Assembly (NCBI GenBank): GCA_030041215.1
Contig: JASHOH010000037.1
Span: forward strand, 1-64,000
DNA length: 64,000 bases
From: Candidatus Sulfotelmatobacter sp.
GTDB taxonomy: Bacteria > Acidobacteriota > Terriglobia > Terriglobales > Acidobacteriaceae
Direction: 5' to 3'
The notes below the pieces were generated by a model, which did not search any database, was not told the origin of the DNA, and saw nothing but the letters and a program-made list of their open reading frames with translations. The position numbers and the translations under genes are program-made. Within the stretch, counting starts at the first letter, position 1, and each line of letters begins with the position of its first letter. This document shows, one piece after another, positions 1-7,797 of this stretch.

Positions 1-2
1 AT

Positions 3-94
3 ACAAGATTTTAGAAACAAGGAGAAAAGTATGGTTTAGCAGATGATGAAGCCACGCGTGAGAACAAGCTTTTAGAAAAAAGGAGAAAAGCATG
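3..94 (+). repeat. Duplicated leader with ribosome binding site
   Basis: A 31-base unit at 3-33 recurs at 64-94 with 28 of 31 bases identical. Each copy carries a Shine-Dalgarno-like GGAGAAAAG directly before an ATG. The first copy opens a two-codon frame (ATG GTT TAG); the second opens the 70-aa ORF at 92. This looks like a tandem duplication of a 5' leader. More copies may lie left of the window. Confidence 0.7.
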
Positions 95-304
95 AATACA
101 CACATGAACAAAGTTGTGCGGCAAGCAGCTCGATTGGTAGACCCCAAACTGTCTCGACACATTTGGCTGGCAGCTAAACGCGCTCGCGACATCTATATAG
201 ACCTAGGGAAGATTCACAAGATGTTGGACTTGGCTTACGACGCGGCTTACGACATGCGCCATTTATCGGCAACAGTTGCGTGCTGCGACGTTTGCGATGT
301 CTAG
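92..304 (+). CDS. Small hypothetical protein of the integrated element
   Basis: A 70-residue basic protein of unknown function. The start is supported by an AGGAGAAAAG ribosome binding site a few bases upstream. The sequence is predicted mostly helical, rich in Arg, Lys and Ala, and ends with three Cys in a short stretch (CCDVCDV). It converges on the minus-strand gene at 301-759 with a 4-base overlap of the ends. It lies next to an integrase, so it is probably an element-borne accessory gene. I recognise no family. Confidence 0.45.
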   Translation: MNTHMNKVVRQAARLVDPKLSRHIWLAAKRARDIYIDLGKIHKMLDLAYDAAYDMRHLSATVACCDVCDV

Positions 305-759
305 GTAAGATAACGGCTGCGAAATCTAGCGTATCGTATCTTCAATCCTTTTGTAGCATCCTTGGCATTAGCAGCTCTACTGGCGTTTATTGGTTCTGCC
401 AGTCGCCCAAAGGCTGTTGCCCGGCTAATTTTCTCTTTTGCGCATAGGTCCTCTACGTCGCGCCAAGTGCAAAATTCCTTCACGGCATCTTGGTATGCCT
501 TAAGCGCGTTGGCGTGGCGACCTCGTTTGGGCGGGACTAAAAGTCGGTCTACGTATTCCTGCACTGCGCGGAGGCATTCGTGCGGGTCTTTGTGCCGTTC
601 GAACAATCGCGCCAACTGGCGGTTTCTTTCCTCCTTGGTTGGCCGGTCAACCCGAGGCGGGTATCCAATCCACCACTCCGGCTTGTCCATTTCCTCCAAC
701 ATCTTTACACCTTGTTCGGCTAATTGCGCCAGTCGAGCGTCTAGTCCTGTCCGCGTCAT
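301..759 (-). CDS. Hypothetical protein cotranscribed with integrase
   Basis: A 152-residue charged, mainly helical protein of unknown function. Its start overlaps the stop of the upstream integrase by 4 bases (ATGA type), so the two genes are probably translationally coupled. Residues around 104-122 (DLCAKEKISRATAFGRLAE) resemble a helix-turn-helix with a recognition helix, which would suit an excisionase-like or regulatory partner of the integrase. That is inference only. There is no signal peptide and no membrane segment. Confidence 0.6.
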   Translation of the reverse strand: MTRTGLDARLAQLAEQGVKMLEEMDKPEWWIGYPPRVDRPTKEERNRQLARLFERHKDPHECLRAVQEYVDRLLVPPKRGRHANALKAYQDAVKEFCTWRDVEDLCAKEKISRATAFGRLAEPINASRAANAKDATKGLKIRYARFRSRYLT

Positions 760-1949
760 TTTCGCCTCCCTGCCGTCAGCAGCATAGCCCGCGCTGCCTT
801 CTTCATACTGTTGCGTACCGGGTCGAGTTGCAGCTGGCTATAAATGGCCGTGGCACCGCTGTTGTCCGCGTGACCCAAGCTTTTGCCGATGATGTGGAGC
901 GACGCGCCTTGCGCCGCCTGCCAGCTGCCCAGCGTGCGCCGTAGATCGTGGAGCCGCACATCTTCGATCTTCGCACGGCGGCGCAGCGTGGTCCAGCCGT
1001 GCTTTGGATCTTGCAAGTGGCCGCTCTTCCCTGCTCCCGGAAACACCCAGGGATTCCCGTCTTTGCGTTCCCGCCGACGTTCGGCCAAGATGCGCAGTGC
1101 CGGAGCTGTCAGAGGTACGTTGTACGGTTCGCCCTTCGGGTCCGGGATGGCCCAGAACTGCTCTCCCGTCGCTGTCATGCAGATTTGCTCCCACCGCATA
1201 CGCGCCAGATCGTTGCGTCGCGCCCCGGTGAACAACGCGAGACTGACGAAGTGTCGAAGATCGTCGCTGGTCTCGGAGCGATTCATCGTCTTAAACAGCC
1301 GCTTCAACTCGTCCGGTTGGAGGTAACGCTTGCGCTTCGGTTCCTTAAAAATTCCGACACCGGCGGCGGGATTATTGCCGCCGAACAATCGCGCGCGCCG
1401 CGCCCAGTTGATTGCGGCCTTCAAATATTGCAACGTCCGATTGGCGGCGAATACTCCGTGCTTCTCCTTCAAGTGGCCGTGGAGCCGGACAACGTCGTCG
1501 CTGCACAGCTGGCTCAGCGGCAACCCACTCCATTGCGCCAGATAGCGCTTACATGCCTCGGCTGCGGCCATTTCGTGGTCCGGGCGCTTGGCTTCGGTGG
1601 CTAGCCACTCCTTAATGTATCGGTCGTAAACCACGCCGAAAGTTATGCCTTCCGGTTCGAACGGGTCGAGGCCCTGGGCCACGCGCGCATTCATTTCGCT
1701 GGCCTTTCCGCGAGCTTGTTCGATGGTGAGGTCTGGGAATGGGCCCAGCGTCCGGAAGGTAGGACGGCGGCGCACTTTCCGGTACCAGACAAAACTGCGC
1801 TCGCCCGACGGGTATACCACGAAGATCAGCCCGCGCTCGCGCGTGTCGTGGTAGATGGCGCGCCCGTCTTCGGCAGACGGAGCCTCTAAGGATTCAAGGC
1901 TGCGTTTCGTGAAGTTCAGAGCCTTTCGCGGACTTTTTTTCCGTTTCAT
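756..1949 (-). CDS. P4-type tyrosine recombinase (integrase)
   Basis: A 397-residue site-specific recombinase that would integrate and excise an element at a tRNA gene. An N-terminal DUF4102-type arm-binding domain occupies about residues 10-100. A SAM-like core-binding domain follows (about 105-200), then the catalytic domain. The catalytic set is visible: Arg244 (TGARR), His334 and Arg337 (HDLRR), His360 (LGH) and nucleophile Tyr370 (AIYSQ). The length is typical and the frame is intact. The gene is read away from a tRNA-Arg 3' fragment 150 bases upstream of its start, the usual position of an attachment site. The 152-aa ORF overlaps its 3' end. Confidence 0.93.
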   Translation of the reverse strand: MKRKKSPRKALNFTKRSLESLEAPSAEDGRAIYHDTRERGLIFVVYPSGERSFVWYRKVRRRPTFRTLGPFPDLTIEQARGKASEMNARVAQGLDPFEPEGITFGVVYDRYIKEWLATEAKRPDHEMAAAEACKRYLAQWSGLPLSQLCSDDVVRLHGHLKEKHGVFAANRTLQYLKAAINWARRARLFGGNNPAAGVGIFKEPKRKRYLQPDELKRLFKTMNRSETSDDLRHFVSLALFTGARRNDLARMRWEQICMTATGEQFWAIPDPKGEPYNVPLTAPALRILAERRRERKDGNPWVFPGAGKSGHLQDPKHGWTTLRRRAKIEDVRLHDLRRTLGSWQAAQGASLHIIGKSLGHADNSGATAIYSQLQLDPVRNSMKKAARAMLLTAGRRK

Positions 1950-1950
1950 A

Positions 1951-2076
1951 AAGTTTACCCTCCGTTTACCGGTGGCGTTAAGTTTACCCTTTTTTCCTTA
2001 AGCGGGGTTAAGCTCCGTCACTTCAATTATACCGCTTAACCATAAGAAAGCAAAGGGTTTCTTAAGAAGCCTTAAG
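1951..2076. repeat. Candidate integrase arm-type repeats
   Basis: AAGTTTACCCT occurs directly repeated at 1951-1961 and 1980-1990, with a third partial GTTTACC at 1964-1970. TTAAGC or GCTTAA motifs follow at about 1997-2003, 2008-2013 and 2034-2039, and CTTAAG/CCTTAAGG at 2060-2076. The position between the integrase start and the tRNA fragment suits arm-type Int or Xis binding sites. This is a positional inference. Confidence 0.4.
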
Positions 2077-2098
2077 GAAGGGAAGGGCCACGACTTGG

Positions 2099-2146
2099 GG
2101 GCTACGAACCAGAAGGTCGGGAGTTCGAATCTCTCAGGGCGCGCCA
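2099..2146 (+). other. tRNA-Arg(ACG) 3' fragment, attachment site
   Basis: This is the 3' part of a tRNA: anticodon loop CTACGAA (anticodon ACG), the 3' anticodon strand CCAGA, the variable loop, a T arm with loop TTCGAAT, the acceptor strand AGGGCGC, the discriminator G and encoded CCA. Upstream of the anticodon loop the sequence no longer matches a tRNA (no matching anticodon 5' strand, D arm or acceptor), so it is a fragment and not a functional gene. A break at the anticodon loop is the classical core of tRNA-targeting integrases. Here it would be the distal end of an element extending left, with the intact gene outside the window. Confidence 0.8.
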
Positions 2147-2602
2147 TTCTTAAGACCTACCCATGCTCGGTTTACGCAGCGTTCGCTGCATCGATCGAAA
2201 CAGCTTTTTGTAGGCCAATGTAGCCCGCTGGAAAACCAAGGCCCGCGCGGTCAGCCCATTCCGCCGCCACGCAAGGTCTTGCTGTGGGCCGTAAAGGTCG
2301 GTCACAGTTGCCTTGGCATGTACATAGGCGCAGCCGTCGCTCGGTTTCTCTCCATGTTGTGTTACTCATTGAGTTATCTCTGGTTGCTGCTAAGTCTTTA
2401 TTGTCGACACGTGCGTGCTAGAGCGACTAGTGAGCTATAAAACGAAGACATGCGAAAAGCGACCTAAATAAGAATTCTGGACGAAACACTCTGCGCATGC
2501 TTAGGGGAGTGATTGAGCGGTAGCCCAGACCCACACTGGGATTTGCGGGCGTTTACGATCCCTGCTCGCGGCAAAATTTGTTCGCCATTCATGCCGAGGG
2601 TC
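2147..2602. other. Intergenic, no supported gene
   Basis: About 450 bases immediately right of the attachment fragment. A minus-strand open frame with some coding character runs through about 2150-2370 but has no recognisable family and no clear start. It may be the tail of a lost gene at the island edge. I see nothing else. Confidence 0.4.
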
Positions 2603-3610
2603 TCACACTTCTTTAAAGCCGAAATGCTTCTCGAGTTTTTCGTACGGCTTGCCATCGACTTCGACGTAGGGGTAGATGAAGTAATTGAGAGCAGGACCAT
2701 CCTGTTTGGGAGTCAGTGGAACGTCGCGCCCGGTGGAGAACTGCACGCGATTGGAGTCAACGCTGCCGAAGAAATAAACCTGCTTCTCCTTGGCTTTCCA
2801 GGCCTCTGAGATGTCGACCGGGATCCAGCCGGTTTTGGAGGCATAGAATTCGGCCCAGCAGTGATAACCAGCGATGTCTCCCTCGTCCTTGTTTTCCGGC
2901 AAAGGAAAACCGATGTCGAACCGGGCCGGAATTCCGTCGGCCCGCAGCATGCCGATGAATGGAGAATGGAAGTCTGTGCAGTTGCCGCGCTTGGAGTCAC
3001 AAGCCCACACCGCGTCCCCGCGTCCCCAGCCTGAGCCGGTCTTGTCGTAGCGCATGTTCGTAAAAAGATAGTCGTAGGCAGCCTTGGCTTTTGCGACCGT
3101 GCCGCTCTGAGTTCCAGTTACCTCTACTGCCAATTCCTTAATCTTGCCATCGATGGGAATCAGGTTGTCCGGCAAAAGCAACCGGCTCATCGAGGCGGGC
3201 ACGACGCCAGCTTTGTGGTCTGTGCGCTCGAGCTGCGCGTAATCCCCTCGGGAGTATTCGCGGCGTGTGATCTTGTACTGGAGAGAGAATTCCTGAGTGG
3301 ACGCAGCAGGATTCTGGATCTCGGCGTACATCATGCGATTGCCGTACTCGGGCTCCTGCATGATTCGCGTTTTAACCGGAGCCTTGATGGCTAGAATGTG
3401 CACAGTCTGATGCTGATCAGTCTGCGGGAGCGGCACCCAGACGCGCACTCGCCTCGCGCCGGAGGGTATGTCCTTCACCGTGAAGGTGTAGGTAAAGCGG
3501 AAGGTGCGGGTTGGCGGGCTAAATTTCTGTGGCTGCGAGTTGGCCTGGGCGGCCAACTGGCATGCAGAAAAAGAGAGGAGCAGCAACGACGAGAGAATGT
3601 GCAACCTCAT
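2603..3610 (-). CDS. Secreted transglutaminase-like protein
   Basis: A 335-residue protein with an N-terminal signal peptide (hydrophobic residues about 5-20, ending near AAQA), so exported to the periplasm or surface. A beta-rich N-terminal region is followed by a transglutaminase-like core with the Cys-His-Asp triad: Cys211 (RGNCTDF), His250 (GYHCWAEF) and Asp266 (WIPVDISEAW). Such domains act as proteases, transglutaminases or peptide-bond enzymes, and the substrate cannot be told. It is the first gene after the attachment fragment. A partial copy of the island operator lies about 120 bases upstream of its start. Confidence 0.85.
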   Translation of the reverse strand: MRLHILSSLLLLSFSACQLAAQANSQPQKFSPPTRTFRFTYTFTVKDIPSGARRVRVWVPLPQTDQHQTVHILAIKAPVKTRIMQEPEYGNRMMYAEIQNPAASTQEFSLQYKITRREYSRGDYAQLERTDHKAGVVPASMSRLLLPDNLIPIDGKIKELAVEVTGTQSGTVAKAKAAYDYLFTNMRYDKTGSGWGRGDAVWACDSKRGNCTDFHSPFIGMLRADGIPARFDIGFPLPENKDEGDIAGYHCWAEFYASKTGWIPVDISEAWKAKEKQVYFFGSVDSNRVQFSTGRDVPLTPKQDGPALNYFIYPYVEVDGKPYEKLEKHFGFKEV

Positions 3611-3730
3611 GGAGATACTCCTTAATCGGCAGACATGGATTGAGATTTTACCAGCAGCGAACGGAAGTGTGCTTACGGCTCGCAGAATGGAGAGGCTGTG
3701 CGGCTAGCGGCGCGGTCTACTCGCGCTCAG

Positions 3731-3755
3731 GTACGTATCAATACCTTCGTCCAAT
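3731..3755. promoter_or_regulatory. Partial copy of island operator (site A)
   Basis: On the minus strand this reads ATTGGACGAAGGTATTG followed by ATACG. It matches one arm and the centre of the operator seen at sites B-G, with a 2-base instead of a 5-base spacer. The CCAAT end points right, away from the transglutaminase gene, and no 17-bp-spaced -10 follows, so its target is uncertain. Confidence 0.45.
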
Positions 3756-3833
3756 ACACTTTCGCATTCGTATATATGGGCCACCTTTTTGAGCGGATTC
3801 ACCTGCTCCCGCGTTTTTTCTATTGCTTCCCGA

Positions 3834-4559
3834 TCACGCTGCCCAGGGAATTGGCAGCGATGCCGGTTGGAGCTTGGTTGCGATCCTTACGAGGTCGGCG
3901 AGTGAATTCGCCTTCATCTTTTGCATAACCTGCCCGCGGTGCGCCTTCACAGTTATTTCGCTAATGCCTAGTTCGCGGCCGACCTGTTTGTTCAACAAGC
4001 CGGAAACCACCAGCGCCATCACTTGCCGTTCTCGACGAGTCAGTGACGAATAATAGTTCCGCAGATCGCTAATCTCCATTTCCCGATCGAGGGCCAGGCG
4101 GCTGCGCTCCAGGCTCTCACGGATTGCGCTCAACAGAACTTCAGTACTGAACGGATTCAGGAGAAAATCGACCGCCCCGGCCTTCATGGCTTGCACCGTT
4201 GTCTGAATGTCTGCGCAGGCCGAAATGACAATAATCGGCGTCTCTGGGCGCTCTCGGGCGATTTGCTTTTGCGCTTCGAGGCCATTCAGATCTGAAGGGG
4301 AGATCACTAAGATCAGACAGTTCGGGACAAGCGGCCGCGGCCTGGCGAGAAATTCTCGAGGCGATTCGAATGACTCGGTCTGCCAGCCTTCGCGAGCGAT
4401 ATGTGATTTCAGCGACTCTCGTTCAGAATTGTCGTTGGTTATAAGAAAGATGGTTGGTATGCCGTTCGAGTTGGGTAGTTCGCCAAGTTTGTGGCTCAAT
4501 AGGTATGCAATCTTCGTGGGGTTGTCCCCAAAGGTTCTTGTTGTTGCAGCCGAAGCCAT
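3834..4559 (-). CDS. FixJ/NarL-type regulator with degenerate receiver
   Basis: A 241-residue DNA-binding regulator: a receiver-like domain (about 35-150), a helical linker and a LuxR-type HTH (about 170-230; LTRRERQVMALV, ISEITVKAHR). The HTH is intact. The receiver has lost every phosphorylation residue. The acidic pair is Thr41-Asn42, the phosphoacceptor Asp is Val85 (CLILVISPSDLNG), the Thr switch position is Ser113, and the Lys of the usual KPF is Asn135 (NPF). It therefore probably works without phosphorylation, sensing another signal or acting constitutively. No histidine kinase is nearby. It is the best in-window candidate to bind the palindromic operators found between 3.7 and 20.2 kb, but that link is unproven. 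Confidence 0.88.
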   Translation of the reverse strand: MASAATTRTFGDNPTKIAYLLSHKLGELPNSNGIPTIFLITNDNSERESLKSHIAREGWQTESFESPREFLARPRPLVPNCLILVISPSDLNGLEAQKQIARERPETPIIVISACADIQTTVQAMKAGAVDFLLNPFSTEVLLSAIRESLERSRLALDREMEISDLRNYYSSLTRRERQVMALVVSGLLNKQVGRELGISEITVKAHRGQVMQKMKANSLADLVRIATKLQPASLPIPWAA

Positions 4560-5120
4560 ATCCCACCTCTCAAGATTTCATCGTTTGTTTTCCCCAGTGA
4601 TCATCCGACCAAACTGCGCTAGTCGGCCGGCAAGTCTAATGTGCCGATAGGACTGCCTTGCAAACCCACTTCTCTTTTTTCAACAAAGTGGCGAGTGAGA
4701 GACGCACGTGCTGGGATCGAGCACGCGAACATGAACTGCCAGCAAAACGAGAAGCATCAGGAAATAGAGAGAACCGCCGCGCAGAATTCTCGTACTTTTC
4801 AGTCCCGCGAGGCGGGCGGGCTTGAATCCAGACCTGCCTTGACGATCTTGGCTGATGGCGAGCGCTGGGTTCATTGCGAACGCGCAAGCGCATCACGACA
4901 CTACGATGGAAGACAACGTAGCCGGCAGCGCGACAGGATGCCCCATTCATCCCCCAGTACGCCCCAGTACGCCCCGTGCCCACATCTTATCGCATTTTGC
5001 TGCTGCCTGTGTTTTCGTCGACGGCGTGACAGCACTCGTCACAGTTTTGGGGGTGAAGCTTCAATTTTCGAGGGATGTGACAGGAACGTTGGAAGTTAGG
5101 CGCGGGCGATCGCTGAGGAC
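4560..5120. other. Intergenic, no supported gene
   Basis: Open frames exist on both strands here but none has a convincing start, family or protein-like composition. A short tandem CCCCAGTACG pair lies near 4960-4980. The region separates the regulator from operator site B and may hold the regulator promoter on the minus strand near 4560-4650, though no clear box is seen. Confidence 0.4.
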
Positions 5121-5188
5121 CCAATACATACTTTGGTACTGGCCGATACGTTCGTCCAATTGATTCGCCCCCGCGCTTCTGGCCTAAT
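5121..5188 (+). promoter_or_regulatory. Operator-promoter (site B)
   Basis: The palindromic operator at 5121-5162 reads GGTACTGGCCGATAC flanked by CATACTTT and TTCGTCCAATTG. TTGATT (5160-5165) overlaps its right end as -35, then exactly 17 bases, then CCTAAT (5183-5188) as -10. Initiation near 5195 means the next gene must start at or after 5205. Confidence 0.65.
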
Positions 5189-5204
5189 CGCGGATGTGCT
5201 TTCA

Positions 5205-5552
5205 ATGCACGAGAAAACGCAAATGACGGTCGCACAGGTCACATGGTCAATGCAAGATAGTGGGTATTCAATGAACGAGCAAGATGAGTTCTCCGATTCG
5301 ATTTATGAGGAGCAGACACAGCTCGCGGAGCGCGAGCTGTCTTCCTACCTTGGTGCGGTGACGAGATTGTACGGACCGGAGCAGGCCAAGCTTGCGGCTG
5401 AGGATTGGCTCGATGAATCGGACCTCATGGATAGCCCACCTCGATCAGAGGCCCGAAATTGGCGCGCGGTCACGATCGCGGCGTCGGCTCGATTGGCAAA
5501 TCGAGTCAACGCCGGAGTGTCGGGTGCGACCGCTCGGCGCGTCAGCAACTGA
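5205..5552 (+). CDS. Small acidic hypothetical protein
   Basis: About 115 residues, acidic in its first half (DEFSDSIYEEQTQLAERELSS) and with no signal peptide. I do not recognise a family. The frame is open from 5133, but operator-promoter B occupies 5121-5188, so an in-frame ATG at 5205, 5223 or 5271 is the realistic start; I use 5205. Its stop codon overlaps operator site C, so this short gene is sandwiched between two copies of the operator and is likely part of the same regulon as the downstream hydrolase. Confidence 0.55.
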   Translation: MHEKTQMTVAQVTWSMQDSGYSMNEQDEFSDSIYEEQTQLAERELSSYLGAVTRLYGPEQAKLAAEDWLDESDLMDSPPRSEARNWRAVTIAASARLANRVNAGVSGATARRVSN

Positions 5553-5588
5553 TCCGAAGGTATTGTCGATACCGTCGTCTAATTGTTT
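5550..5588 (+). promoter_or_regulatory. Operator (site C) upstream of hydrolase
   Basis: The operator reads CGAAGGTATTGTCGATACC then GTCGTCTAATTG, beginning on the stop codon of the preceding gene. TTGTTT at 5583-5588 occupies the -35 position. The -10 expected 17 bases later is poor (CCGGAT), so the operator is clear but the promoter part is weaker than at sites B, D, E and G. Confidence 0.55.
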
Positions 5589-5688
5589 CGGCATTGCTGA
5601 AAATGCCGGATGGAACAAAAAGCGTACGCAGTTTCGAGATTAATCACGGATCTATTATTACTAGATGACAATAAAAGGAGACAATTTC

Positions 5689-6543
5689 ATGGCGACAATC
5701 ACAACTAAAGACGGTGTGGAAATTTTCTATAAGGACTGGGGCCCGAAGGACGCTCAACCCATCGCGTTTCATCACGGCTGGCCCCTTTCGGCGGACGACT
5801 GGGACGCGCAAATGCTGTTTTTCCTTTCCAACGGCTATCGCGTCATTGCGCATGACAGGCGTGGCCACGGCCGCTCTTCGCAAGTGGCCACTGGCCATGA
5901 CATGGATCATTACGCGTCTGACGCCTCGGCTGTAGCCGAGCATCTCAATTTGAGGAATGCTATTCACGTCGGACACTCGACCGGTGGTGGCGAGGTGGCT
6001 CGCTATGTCGCGAAATACGGCCAGCCGCAGGGTCGCGTAGCCAAAGCCGTACTGTTGGCGTCTGTTCCCCCAATTATGGTCAAGACCGAGAAGAACCCAG
6101 GCGGAACTCCAATCGAAGTCTTCGACGGTTTGCGCAAGGCGCTAGCTGCGAACCGGGCGCAGTTTTTTCTCGATCTTCCTTCTGGTCCGTTTTACGGCTT
6201 CAACCGGCCTGGGGCGAAGGCATCGCAGGGAATCATCGAGAATTGGTGGCGGCAGGGAATGATGGGCAGCGCTCTCGCCCACTACGAAGGCATCAAAGCG
6301 TTCTCTGAGACAGACCAAACGGACGATCTGAAAACGATCACGGTGCCGACGCTCGTATTGCAGGGTGACGATGACCAGATCGTACCCTACAAAGACGCTT
6401 CATTGCTGCAAGCCAAACTGCTCAAGAATGCCACGCTGAAAATTTATCCGGGCTATCCCCACGGCTTGATGACCACTCATGCCGACGTGATCAACGCGGA
6501 GATCCTTGCATTCATCAAGGGGGCTGCGGCCAAAGCTGCGTGA
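5689..6543 (+). CDS. Alpha/beta hydrolase, non-heme chloroperoxidase-like
   Basis: A 284-residue single-domain alpha/beta hydrolase of the arylesterase/cofactor-free haloperoxidase branch. The nucleophile is Ser97 in GHSTGG, the acid is Asp near 228 (GDDDQIVP) and His258 (YPHGL) completes the triad. HHGWP near 28-32 is the oxyanion region. The start at 5689 follows AAAGGAGACAATTTC, a good ribosome binding site. An in-frame ATG at 5665 lies upstream of that site and is less likely. There is no signal peptide, so it is cytoplasmic. It is downstream of operator site C and probably a member of the island regulon. Family members hydrolyse esters and can form peracids; the physiological substrate is unknown. 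Confidence 0.88.
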   Translation: MATITTKDGVEIFYKDWGPKDAQPIAFHHGWPLSADDWDAQMLFFLSNGYRVIAHDRRGHGRSSQVATGHDMDHYASDASAVAEHLNLRNAIHVGHSTGGGEVARYVAKYGQPQGRVAKAVLLASVPPIMVKTEKNPGGTPIEVFDGLRKALAANRAQFFLDLPSGPFYGFNRPGAKASQGIIENWWRQGMMGSALAHYEGIKAFSETDQTDDLKTITVPTLVLQGDDDQIVPYKDASLLQAKLLKNATLKIYPGYPHGLMTTHADVINAEILAFIKGAAAKAA

Positions 6544-6673
6544 CGTGTGTTCTGCCGCTAGCAGGCACATTGGCAGTGAGCGGTGCTTGACCCGCTCTTT
6601 GTATCGGTTCTGTCGACGGCATCAATTCGCGAGCGACCCTGATCCGCTCGCCGAAAAATTGTAAGGAAAACAC

Positions 6674-6924
6674 ATGCCAAAAGTTTCCTTCTCATCGGAT
6701 ATCAAACCCTTGTTTCGTGACGTCGACATTTCACACATGAAGCGGGCGGCGTAGAACTGGACAACTACACCTACATGTCGAATCCGGACAATGCAAACCG
6801 TGTGTTCGCCACGCTCTCGCCGCGGGACGGCAAGCCTCCTATGATGCCCCCTGGAGGACCCTACTGGACCCCGGCTCAGCTAGCTCTATTCAAGCAATGG
6901 CAGAATGACGGATACCACCCGTAA
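6674..6924 (+). pseudogene. Frameshifted small conserved protein (FSSDIKPLFR type)
   Basis: Translation from ATG 6674 (after AAGGAAAACAC) gives MPKVSFSSDIKPLFRDVDIS then a stop at about 6752. Shifting frame near 6743-6752 continues as GVELDNYTYMSNPDNANRVF and ends with KQWQNDGYHP at 6922-6924. The total of 251 bases is not a multiple of three. Together the two parts give one coherent protein of about 83 residues with a PPMMPPGGPYW segment, a family I have the impression accompanies peroxidase or cytochrome loci. Either the gene is inactivated by a single-base indel or the sequence has an error here. Confidence 0.65.
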
Positions 6925-6984
6925 CCTGTTTGCTCAGCGCGCAAAATTTCCCGATTCCATATGTCCGTCACGCCCGCCTGACGA

Positions 6985-7797
6985 TCATTTAGGCTTGCGC
7001 GGCGCAACGAGGGCGACGGCAGATTCTGAGGTGAGATAAAGGAACGTAAACGTTTCCTGCAGGTAAAGGCGAACCTGCTTGTCATTGTGACTCAGATAGC
7101 CGATCGAGGCATCCTGGCCAATGTGAAGATCGAGGTCGCCGCCGCGGGTGGTGACGACGAAGGCGCCGTCAATGGCTGGCGCCCAGACGATTTCGCAATC
7201 ACCCAGGCGTTTGACATGTTCGAGAACCGGATAGCCGTAGTCACTTGTTTCGGCGAGTTCGGTATAAGCATCGGCGCTGAGCAGAATGGAGTAGGGACCG
7301 TTGACCCCGACGAGACGCAACTGGCTTAAGGCCTGCGCGAAGGCCTCAGGGTACTTGCGCACATCAGCGGGGAGGGACTTTTTAGGATTGCTGGTGCCCT
7401 GGCGAACGCCGACGATTCCGGCGGCGGCGTAACCTTCGAAGATAGCGCGGTCTTCCGCGAATGCGAGCTTTCGCGCAGCGTCCTTTGCGGGTTGCCAATC
7501 GGAATCATTTGCGCCGCGCTCTACGTCGTCAATCATCTGGCGCTCAAGCTCGAAGGGAACCCGCAGCTCGACCAAGGCTTTCACTTCGCGCTGTCGGGCT
7601 GTGATGTCGTCTCCGGGCGCGGCGATTGTGCGCAGGTGGCCTGTTCCCACAGCCGAGAGAGCACTACCTGAGGGGCCATGAAAATCCACAACGCGGCGAC
7701 CGGCCAGATAGCGTTTGATCGTGCGCGAGGTTTCTTCCTCGATTTGAGCCCACGCCGCATCAGAAATCGGAGCCAACTCACGATGTAGGTTATTCAC
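6985..7797 (-). CDS. Encapsulin shell protein, family 1 (linocin-M18-like)
   Basis: A 270-residue protein with an HK97-type capsid fold that self-assembles into a protein nanocompartment. The N-terminus (MNNLHRELAPISDAAW, then IKRYLAGRRVVDF) matches the family 1 helix that binds cargo peptides. The middle E-loop and the C-terminal half (residues about 215-265, with YLQETFTFLYLTSESAVAL) are also characteristic. The length is standard. Its start overlaps the end of the DyP peroxidase gene by 8 bases, so shell and cargo are translationally coupled with cargo first. Transcription is predicted from operator-promoter D. Confidence 0.96.
   Translation of the reverse strand: MNNLHRELAPISDAAWAQIEEETSRTIKRYLAGRRVVDFHGPSGSALSAVGTGHLRTIAAPGDDITARQREVKALVELRVPFELERQMIDDVERGANDSDWQPAKDAARKLAFAEDRAIFEGYAAAGIVGVRQGTSNPKKSLPADVRKYPEAFAQALSQLRLVGVNGPYSILLSADAYTELAETSDYGYPVLEHVKRLGDCEIVWAPAIDGAFVVTTRGGDLDLHIGQDASIGYLSHNDKQVRLYLQETFTFLYLTSESAVALVAPRKPK

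Noticed and set aside
2101-2146. Functional tRNA gene
   Set aside because: The acceptor 5' strand, D arm and anticodon 5' strand are missing, so it is an attachment-site fragment only.
4955-4985. Short CCCCAGTACG tandem pair as a CRISPR or satellite
   Set aside because: Only about two units of ten bases with no spacers. No CRISPR array or cas gene was seen in the window.
4641-5099. Open frame of 152 codons near the regulator
   Set aside because: No family, odd composition, overlapping frames on both strands, and no convincing ribosome binding site.
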